A DNA stretch of 6,828 bases from the NCBI GenBank assembly GCA_028687155.1, contig JAQUAR010000083.1, forward strand, positions 1 through 6,828, given 5' to 3'. A program made the position numbers and the translations under genes. Source of the stretch: Methylacidiphilaceae bacterium. Lineage in GTDB: Bacteria; Verrucomicrobiota; Verrucomicrobiia; Methylacidiphilales; Methylacidiphilaceae. This document shows positions 1-4,951 of the stretch, piece after piece. The notes below the pieces were generated by a model, which made no database searches, was not told the DNA's origin, and saw nothing but the letters and a program-made list of their open reading frames with translations. Positions within the stretch are counted from its first letter, which is position 1, and every line of letters begins with the position of its first letter.

Positions 1-308
1 CCGGTTATGCCCGCTTTCATCCGGACTTGGGCAAGCTTCTGGGACCCGTCGATCTTGCCCTGCTTCCCATCGGAGCCTATCGGCCCTCGTGGTTGCAGCA
101 GCCGCTTCACCTCAATCCCATGGAGGCGGCCCAATTACATCGGGATCTCAAGGCCGGGACGTCACTGGCCATGCATTGGGGAACCTTCCGCCTCTCCGAC
201 GAACCGTGGGAGGAGCCGCTCCAACGCCTTGCCGAGGCCCGACAGATTCTTGGCCTTTCCGCGGATGCCTTCCGGGCTCCCAAGCTGGGGGAGACCATTC
301 GCCTCTAG
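1..308 (+). CDS. MBL-fold metallohydrolase, NAPE-PLD/UlaG-like, C-terminal part (5' end outside window)
   Basis: The frame is open from the left edge (codons in phase with base 3) to a TAG at 306-308, giving about 101 residues of the C-terminal end. Visible family features are an HPDLG segment, then GPVDLALLPIGAY, a conserved NP-EA segment, and the block SLAMHWGTFRLSDEP followed by a short helix (RLAEAR) and a GET ending. In the NAPE-PLD/UlaG-type branch of the metallo-beta-lactamase superfamily, the histidine of HWGTF is a late metal/active-site residue and this tail closes the fold. The N-terminal HxHxDH metal motif would lie upstream of the window. The family hydrolyses phosphodiester or lactone bonds; the substrate cannot be told from this part. 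The gene converges on the - strand methyltransferase, with 89 bp between the two stops and no convincing terminator hairpin there. The family call is firm and the substrate is unknown. Confidence 0.85.
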   Translation, partial: GYARFHPDLGKLLGPVDLALLPIGAYRPSWLQQPLHLNPMEAAQLHRDLKAGTSLAMHWGTFRLSDEPWEEPLQRLAEARQILGLSADAFRAPKLGETIRL

Positions 309-397
309 CCTGCCTCTCTCCCAAGCGTTCTCCTGCGGCTTGTCTGCGGAAGCGGAGAGGGAATGCCATCCATCCCAATGCGTATCGGGAGGGCCGA

Positions 398-1171
398 CTA
401 TCGCCTCTGGGCAACGAACTGATATGCTCCAAAGAAGGTCGAACGGATCCTCCAGCGCCACTCGCTGGAGCGTAGACCTAGAAACTGCGGAAGCTCTTCT
501 CCGACGAAGCCCGCGCGGATGCTTGTGGATGCATCATGGTAGCCGACGGGTCCCAAGGCTCCGAGAGTGCGCAGAACGCGTGCTTGGGCGAGGTGGAGCG
601 GGCTCCGAGCGGTTTCCAGCGCGAACAGATAGCGACAGGATTCCCGTATCCGGACACCCAGTCGCACGAGTTCGTCTTCCGAAAAATGATGGAGCACCAT
701 GTTCGCGATGAGAAGGGGAAAATCCTTCCATCTTTGAAACTGCAGAATATCTTCCTGCACCCATTGCCAACTTGTCGGTCAAGAGGCGGGTCTGCCGATG
801 CGGTCGATTCCTGCGAACTCGATGCGCCGTCGAGTCCTCTGGTCGGCAAAGAGATGCGCGCCCAAGGCCCCATCTCCCGCTCCGATCTCTAGTCCTCGCC
901 AGGAGCCAGAGGTGTCTTCGGCAAGCCGGGTCCGGAACCAGTCGAAATTCCGCATCAAGGCGTTCATTCGCCGCAACTTCCGTCGGCTCCGTTGTGCTTC
1001 GGGACTCTCGGGATCGAGTCGATCGATCCACTCGGGCTCGACGATCCGTTTCCTCGGTTGCACGTAAAACGCCGCGATTGCCGCCGGGTCGGGGGCCGCG
1101 ATCGCTTCTCCTCTCTCAACCTCGGCGATCGGCAGAAGAGGGTAAGCGGGAGCCCGTATGACTTCCACCAA
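398..1171 (-). pseudogene. Class I SAM-dependent methyltransferase interrupted by one in-frame TGA
   Basis: Read on the - strand, one frame runs from 1171 to a TAG at 400-398 and is broken only by a TGA at 781-779. Before the stop are an N-terminal block (RKRIVEPEWIDRL, RSRRKLRRMNALM), the SAM-binding motif I (GLEIGAGDGALG) and a motif II-like segment (EFAGIDRIGRP). After it, in the same frame, are TSWQWVQEDIL, the motif IV-like LLIANMVLHHF and an aromatic-rich C-terminus. Each half is incomplete as a methyltransferase, and together they make one domain of ordinary size (about 220 residues). The start is uncertain: the frame opens just after a TAG near 1180, with TTG at 1171, but the family-like part begins near GTG 1063, where I see no Shine-Dalgarno. 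The TGA is probably a mutated TGG (Trp), since a Trp-rich stretch surrounds it. A sequencing error is the main alternative. The methyl acceptor is unknown. Confidence 0.75.
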
Positions 1172-1193
1172 ATACTGCTATCTTCCATCGAAA
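1159..1193. repeat. Direct repeat copy 1, upstream of the toxin-antitoxin module
   Basis: This 35-bp stretch matches 1863-1897 in the same orientation at 31 of 35 positions, and the first 15 bases are identical. Weaker, gapped similarity appears to continue downstream towards the TA promoter. On the - strand both copies read as a short peptide start of the form M-E-x-x-S-x-I-W-W-K-S, differing in the x positions. This copy overlaps the extreme 5' end of the methyltransferase frame. I do not recognise it as a known insertion-sequence end. Confidence 0.7.
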
Positions 1194-1230
1194 CGGGCTC
1201 CGCCTCCTTGACGTCGCGGCAACGAAAGGC

Positions 1231-1259
1231 TTGAAAGATCGGCTGCTGGAAGTTATATG
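1231..1259 (+). promoter_or_regulatory. Likely sigma70-type promoter of the toxin-antitoxin operon
   Basis: A -35 box TTGAAA (1231-1236, 5/6 to consensus) and a -10 box TATATG (1254-1259, 4/6) are separated by 17 bp. They lie in the only clearly AT-rich patch of the region. Transcription would start near 1266, leaving a leader of only about 13 nt before the antitoxin ATG at 1279, so the message would be almost leaderless. A perfect TATAAT also occurs at 1264-1269 but has no matching -35. The prediction rests on the sequence alone. Confidence 0.5.
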
Positions 1260-1268
1260 TAGATATAA
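1253..1268. promoter_or_regulatory. Palindrome over the TA promoter, candidate autoregulatory operator
   Basis: TTATAT and ATATAA form a perfect 6-bp inverted repeat around a 4-nt centre (GTAG), covering the -10 region of the predicted promoter. MazE-type (AbrB/SpoVT fold) antitoxins are known to bind palindromes in their own promoters, alone or with the toxin, and repress them. The placement fits that role. That this palindrome is the operator is an inference. Confidence 0.45.
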
Positions 1269-1278
1269 TTATTGAGCG

Positions 1279-1722
1279 ATGCCTATGCACATCACGAATC
1301 TGCGTAAGGTCGGCGGGTCGGTCATGCTGGCCGTCCCCCCTGCGCTCCTCGACGTTCTGCACCTGCAAGCCGGCGCCAAGGTCGGCTTATCCGTCGATCA
1401 CGGTCGACTCGTGATCGAGCCAGCGGCACGACCTCATTACACGATGGCCGAGTTGTTGGCCGCATCCGACTATTCACAACCGCAGCCGGCGGAGGAACGC
1501 GAATGGGTGGATGCCCCGGCCGTGGGCGACGAACTGATATGGGGCGCGGCGACGTCTACATGGTCGATCTGGAACCCACGCAAGGCCGGGAACAGCGTGG
1601 GCATCGCCCGGTGCTCATCATCTCGCCCGATGATTTCAACCGGGCAACCCGACTGCCGCTCATTCTACCCATCACGAAGGGCGGCGGATCCGCCCGTCGC
1701 ATCGGCTTTGCTGTGCCACTGA
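1279..1722 (+). CDS. mazE: MazE/ChpS-type antitoxin, stop codon lost and C-terminus extended
   Basis: Residues 1-50 are a typical AbrB-fold swapped-hairpin DNA-binding domain: ITNLRKVGGSVMLAVPPALL, then LHLQAGAKVGLSVDHGRLVIEP. The toxin-binding tail follows, with HYTMAELLAASD and an acidic stretch ending GDELI at residue 87. In related modules the antitoxin stops here, in codons overlapping the toxin ATG. In this copy the frame reads ATA TGG GGC and stays open for 60 more codons to a TGA at 1720-1722, giving 147 residues against about 85 usual. The extension is Ser/Arg/Cys-rich with no domain I know and looks like out-of-frame toxin sequence. ATG 1279 is used; ATG 1285 is an equally plausible start, because the family often begins directly M-H-x-T-N-L. 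No strong Shine-Dalgarno is visible. The role is to neutralise the downstream toxin and probably to repress the operon. The antitoxin identity is firm; the fate of the tail is unknown. Confidence 0.85.
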   Translation: MPMHITNLRKVGGSVMLAVPPALLDVLHLQAGAKVGLSVDHGRLVIEPAARPHYTMAELLAASDYSQPQPAEEREWVDAPAVGDELIWGAATSTWSIWNPRKAGNSVGIARCSSSRPMISTGQPDCRSFYPSRRAADPPVASALLCH

Positions 1723-1865
1723 CCGGAACAAAGACAACCGGGGTCGTTCGCTGCGATCAGCCGCGCGTCCTTGATCTGACGGTACGCAACGGACGTAAAG
1801 TGGAAAGATTGGCTTCGGCCATCATGGATGAGGTTCTGGCGAAGACCGCCACGATCTTTGAGTGA
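1539..1865 (+). CDS. mazF: MazF/PemK/ChpB-family endoribonuclease toxin
   Basis: The predicted protein of 108 residues starts MGRGDVYMVDLEPTQG, followed by GHRPVLIISPDDFN, LPLILPITKGG, a GFAVPL strand, TGVVRCDQPRVLDL and the C-terminal helix IMDEVLAKTATIFE. This is the full MazF fold at normal length. R23 and T46 occupy the positions of the catalytic Arg and Thr of E. coli MazF (R29 and T52) with the same spacing of 23, so the toxin looks active. MazF enzymes cleave single-stranded RNA at short motifs; the recognition site here cannot be predicted. An open frame extends upstream to 1503, but the ATG at 1539 fits the family N-terminus and sits where antitoxin stop and toxin start normally overlap. 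The protein resembles ChpB more than E. coli MazF in its GG-x-x-AR and GVVRCDQ segments. The TGA stop is the first three bases of repeat copy 2. Confidence 0.9.
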   Translation: MGRGDVYMVDLEPTQGREQRGHRPVLIISPDDFNRATRLPLILPITKGGGSARRIGFAVPLTGTKTTGVVRCDQPRVLDLTVRNGRKVERLASAIMDEVLAKTATIFE

Positions 1866-1897
1866 CTTCCACCAAATCCTGCTCCATTCCATCGAAA
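1863..1897. repeat. Direct repeat copy 2, at the 3' end of the toxin gene
   Basis: This is the second copy of the repeat at 1159-1193 (31/35 identical, 704 bp apart). It begins exactly at the toxin TGA stop, so the first three bases are shared with the coding sequence and the rest lies in the gap before uvrA. The copies thus border the TA module and its promoter, as expected from a duplicated target, a recombination scar or a dispersed intergenic repeat. No transposase gene or terminal inverted repeats are present. Confidence 0.7.
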
Positions 1898-2018
1898 AGC
1901 GTTACGCCCGCTTCCTTTGAACCTCGTCAAGGGAAGGCGAAAGTCCTCAAAAGGCCCTCTCCATCCCCTCCGGGCGCGGGGAAGCTCCCTGCCTACCATC
2001 CTTGACGCCCCTGGAGAG

Positions 2019-2046
2019 TTGACCCGCTCGGAGGCAGTGGTAAGCT
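2019..2046 (+). promoter_or_regulatory. Weak promoter candidate for uvrA
   Basis: TTGACC (2019-2024, 5/6 to the -35 consensus) is followed after 16 bp by TAAGCT (2041-2046), which keeps only the TA---T of a -10 box. A start near 2053 would give a leader of about 34 nt. The 221-bp gap 1866-2086 otherwise holds repeat copy 2 and nothing else I can identify: no clear terminator hairpin for the TA operon, no SOS-box-like palindrome, and no strong Shine-Dalgarno before uvrA. Confidence 0.25.
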
Positions 2047-2086
2047 GACTCATATCCTGGCGGCGCGAGGTGGCTGCCCTATCGGA

Positions 2087-4951
2087 ATGGCAGGAAAGTG
2101 GATCCAGATACGCGGGGCGCGAGAGCACAACCTGCAGAATGTCGACGTCGATCTCCCGCGTAATCAGCTCATCGTCATCACGGGAGTGAGCGGTTCGGGA
2201 AAATCGTCGCTTGCGTTCGACACTCTTTATATCGAAGGGCAGCGCCGCTATGTCGAGAGCTTGTCGACCTACGCCCGGCAGGTCCTGGGTGCGTGGGAGA
2301 AGCCGGAGGTCGACCGAATCGAGGGGCTTTCCCCAGCCATTGCCATCGAGCAGCGGACATCGGGAAGTAGTCCGCGGTCGACGGTCGCTACGGCAACCGA
2401 CATCTATGAGTTTCTGCGCCTCCTCTTTGCGCATTTCGGTACTCCCCATCATCCCGAGACTGGAAAACCGCTGCGGCGATACACCGTGCCGGAGATGATC
2501 GGCGAGATTCTGGCTCTGCCTCCCGGGACATCGCTTCAACTGCTGGCCCCGGTGATTCGCGGGGGGGGGAGAAAGGAGTTCCGTCAGGCGGTCGAGAGGA
2601 TGCGGCAGCGCGGGTTTGTCCGGGCCCGAGTCAACGGAAATCTCCTCGAGTTGGAAGAGGCGGAGAGCTTGAGCGGCAAGGGGCCGTACACGATGGATGC
2701 CCTCGTCGATCGTCTTCCTTGCGAATCGGAAGCAAAAAGCCGATTGCACGACTCCCTCGAGTTGACGATCAAAACGGGCGATGGCGTGGTCCTGCTGCTC
2801 TACCAGACCCCCGAGGGGGAGGCTGGCGAGCGTCTTTTCAGCGACCGTCACTTCGATCCGGAGACGGGTTTCCGATTTCCCGATTATTCCCCTCGTCATT
2901 TTTCGTTCAACAATCCCCTTGGGGCTTGCCCGGCTTGTCACGGGTTGGGAACCGAACTCGCTTTCGATGCGGACGCAGTCGTGCCGGATCCCTCGCTTCC
3001 TCTTGCGCAGATGCCGATCGCCCCATGGCGGAGGTTAGGCAAGGCGCTCCAAGCGGTTTGTCACCAAGAGCTCGAAAACCTGGCAAAAGAATTCGGCGAG
3101 GAGATGGGTCGGCCTTGGCGGGAGTGCGCGGAAGAGTTCCGGGAAGTCGTTCTGCAGGGATCCGGGATTGAGGGCGACCCGCCGCCGAAAAGTCGCAAGC
3201 AGAAGAGCGTCTTCGAGGGGGTTCTTCCCGGGTTGGAGAGGATCTATCGAGAGTCGCGTTCTTCGGCTCTGCGCGCCAGGCTTCGCCCCTTCCTGGCTCG
3301 CAGCCTCTGCCGTTCGTGCGGGGGTGCGCGGCTTCGACCGGAGGTCCTGGCGGTGACGATCCAGGCAGACGGCTGGGCTCCGTGCAATATCCGGGAGTTT
3401 ACCCTGTTTTCCGTCGACGAGGCGGAGCGCTGGCTGAAAGCAATCCCGATTCCTCGGGAAAAGAAGCTGGTGGCTGCCGACATCTTTCGCGAACTCGGCC
3501 AGCGCCTCGAGTTTTTGAGAAGAGCCGGATTGGGTTATCTGACTCTCGATCGGGAAACGCGAACGCTCTCGGGAGGGGAAGTCCAGCGCATTCGGCTGGC
3601 GACGCAGATGGGAGCACGCTTGAGCGGGGTGGTTTACGTTTTGGACGAGCCGAGCGTAGGGCTTCATCCGCGCGATCACCGGATGCTGCTGGGTCTTCTG
3701 GCCGAATTGCGCGATTTGGGCAATACGGTGGTTGTCGTGGAGCACGACGAGGAGACGATCCTCGGCGCGGATTATCTCATCGAGATGGGGCCTGGTGCCG
3801 GCCCGCTTGGGGGCCGCGTGCTCGGCGCGGGCTCTCCCCAGGAAGTTCTGAGCCTCCCCCGCTCGATCACGGGCGCCTGTCTGCGCGAGCCGGCGGTCCC
3901 GGAAGGGGGGAGTAGCAGATCACCCGGTGCGGAGTGGCTACGCGTGGTCGGTGCCCGGGCAAACAATCTTCGGAACATCACGGTGAGCTTTCCGCTGGGG
4001 TGCCTGACCGCCGTCTCGGGTGTGAGCGGCTCCGGAAAGAGCACGCTCGTCAATGACGTCTTGAGCCGCGCGTTGCAGCGAAGATTGCACGGCGGGCGAA
4101 CGGAGCCGGGAGCGCATGAACGCATCGAAGGAGCCGAAGCAGTCGATCGGTTGGTGGTTGTGGATCAAGAGCCGATCGGCCGCTCTCCCCGGTCGAATCC
4201 CTTGACCTTTTCCGGAGCCTTTCAAGAGCTTCGGTTGCTTTTCGCCCGCCTCCCTGCCGCCCGCGTGCGGGGATATGGGCCGGATCGGTTTAGCTTCAAC
4301 GTCCCCGGAGGACGATGCGAGCGGTGCCAAGGACAAGGGGTGATCGAGGTCGAAATGAGTTTCCTGCCCGCTGTCTACGTTCCCTGCCAGTCCTGCGCCG
4401 GGAAACGTTTTAACCAGGAAACGTTGGAAGTCACTTACCGGGGAAAGAGCATTGCCGAGGTACTCGAAATGACGGTGGACGAAGGCCGAGAGTTTTTCCG
4501 CCCGGTTCCCGCCATCTGGGATAGGCTCGATACCCTGGCGCGGGTGGGACTGGGGTATCTCTGCCTCGGCCAATCGGCAACAACCCTATCGGGCGGCGAA
4601 GCCCAACGGGTCAAGCTCGCAGCGGAGCTTGGCCGGCAGGCATCGGGAAGAACGCTCTACATTCTTGATGAGCCCACGACGGGACTCCATCTCGCGGACA
4701 TCGAAAAGCTGATGGAGGTCCTAATCCTGTTGAGAAACGCGGGCAACACCATCATCCTCATCGAACATAATCTGCGCGTTCTGCAGCGCGTCGACTACTT
4801 GATCGATCTGGGGCCCGAGGGGGGGGAGGGCGGAGGGCAGGTTGTCGCTCAAGGGACCCCTGCGCAAGTGGCCAAGGAGCCGGCGAGCTGGACGGGCCGA
4901 TTTCTTCGCGAGCAGAGAGAGGTAGCGGAGGAGAGGGCCGTGAGAGCATGA
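2087..4951 (+). CDS. uvrA: UvrABC excinuclease subunit A (DNA-damage recognition ATPase)
   Basis: UvrA dimers scan DNA for bulky lesions in the cytoplasm and load UvrB in nucleotide-excision repair. The 954 residues (E. coli 940) are collinear with class I UvrA. Module I has Walker A G33-S40 (GVSGSGKS), signature LSGGE at 494-498 and Walker B with D520/E521. Module II has Walker A G645-S652, LSGGE at 834-838 and Walker B with D861/E862. A UvrB-binding region (about 120-255) and the insertion domain are present, so this is not the short UvrA2 type. The second zinc site (C281/C284 with C408/C411) and the third (C744/C747 with C767/C770) are intact. The first is not: the usual CPx[CH] and CPxC pairs read HPET (122-125) and DPET (257-260). 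Start ATG 2087 gives the family N-terminus (WIQIRGAREHNL). The 3' end overlaps the TPR gene. Two G-tracts lie within the gene. Confidence 0.97.
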   Translation: MAGKWIQIRGAREHNLQNVDVDLPRNQLIVITGVSGSGKSSLAFDTLYIEGQRRYVESLSTYARQVLGAWEKPEVDRIEGLSPAIAIEQRTSGSSPRSTVATATDIYEFLRLLFAHFGTPHHPETGKPLRRYTVPEMIGEILALPPGTSLQLLAPVIRGGGRKEFRQAVERMRQRGFVRARVNGNLLELEEAESLSGKGPYTMDALVDRLPCESEAKSRLHDSLELTIKTGDGVVLLLYQTPEGEAGERLFSDRHFDPETGFRFPDYSPRHFSFNNPLGACPACHGLGTELAFDADAVVPDPSLPLAQMPIAPWRRLGKALQAVCHQELENLAKEFGEEMGRPWRECAEEFREVVLQGSGIEGDPPPKSRKQKSVFEGVLPGLERIYRESRSSALRARLRPFLARSLCRSCGGARLRPEVLAVTIQADGWAPCNIREFTLFSVDEAERWLKAIPIPREKKLVAADIFRELGQRLEFLRRAGLGYLTLDRETRTLSGGEVQRIRLATQMGARLSGVVYVLDEPSVGLHPRDHRMLLGLLAELRDLGNTVVVVEHDEETILGADYLIEMGPGAGPLGGRVLGAGSPQEVLSLPRSITGACLREPAVPEGGSSRSPGAEWLRVVGARANNLRNITVSFPLGCLTAVSGVSGSGKSTLVNDVLSRALQRRLHGGRTEPGAHERIEGAEAVDRLVVVDQEPIGRSPRSNPLTFSGAFQELRLLFARLPAARVRGYGPDRFSFNVPGGRCERCQGQGVIEVEMSFLPAVYVPCQSCAGKRFNQETLEVTYRGKSIAEVLEMTVDEGREFFRPVPAIWDRLDTLARVGLGYLCLGQSATTLSGGEAQRVKLAAELGRQASGRTLYILDEPTTGLHLADIEKLMEVLILLRNAGNTIILIEHNLRVLQRVDYLIDLGPEGGEGGGQVVAQGTPAQVAKEPASWTGRFLREQREVAEERAVRA
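2561..2569 (+). repeat. Nine-G homopolymer inside uvrA
   Basis: A run of nine G encodes G159-G161 in the UvrB-binding region. E. coli UvrA has no poly-Gly at the equivalent loop. A one-base slip would shift the frame after about residue 161 and remove nearly all the protein. The run may be a slippage-prone site or simply a glycine loop in GC-rich DNA. Confidence 0.9.
4819..4826 (+). repeat. Eight-G homopolymer near the uvrA 3' end
   Basis: Eight consecutive G fall within the codons for the conserved LGPEGGEGGGQ segment of the second ATPase module. A Gly-rich segment is normal here, so the run is mostly explained by protein constraint. Slippage would affect the last 40 or so residues and the coupling to the next gene. 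Confidence 0.9.
4927..4937 (+). promoter_or_regulatory. Shine-Dalgarno-like purine tract for the TPR gene, inside uvrA
   Basis: The purine tract GGAGGAGAGGG lies within the last codons of uvrA and ends 10 nt before the ATG at 4948. It supports that start over the in-frame ATG at 4987, where no such tract is seen. The spacing from the best GGAGG core (16 nt) is long, so translation is probably helped by coupling to the uvrA stop. Confidence 0.5.

Noticed and set aside
309..397. Bidirectional terminator between the two converging genes
   Set aside because: The best pairing is about 6 bp (CCTCTC/GAGAGG) with a loop of over 30 nt and no T-tract, which is too weak to call.
7..711. 234-codon + strand open frame
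   Set aside because: It overlaps the MBL-fold gene in another frame and is antisense to the methyltransferase, with no family resemblance.
750..781. Selenocysteine reading of the TGA in the methyltransferase
   Set aside because: Only a 4-bp stem with one G-T wobble pair (CCGA/TTGG) follows the TGA, far from a bacterial SECIS, and I know of no selenoprotein in this methyltransferase group.
964..1368. - strand frame running from inside the antitoxin gene across the TA promoter (contains the I-W-W-K-S peptide)
   Set aside because: Its N-terminal part is antisense to the antitoxin and its C-terminal part is out of frame with the methyltransferase. Only the repeat it contains is of interest, and that is reported separately.
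1866..2086. Terminator, small RNA or attachment site in the gap before uvrA
   Set aside because: No stable hairpin with a T-run, no tRNA-like segment and no integrase-type core was seen. Only repeat copy 2 and a weak promoter candidate can be supported.
1757..2941. 394-codon open frame on the - strand, antisense to the toxin end, the gap and uvrA
   Set aside because: It is Arg/Ser-rich without recognisable motifs, and lies opposite a clearly conserved uvrA and the end of the toxin gene. Long antisense frames are expected in GC-rich coding DNA.
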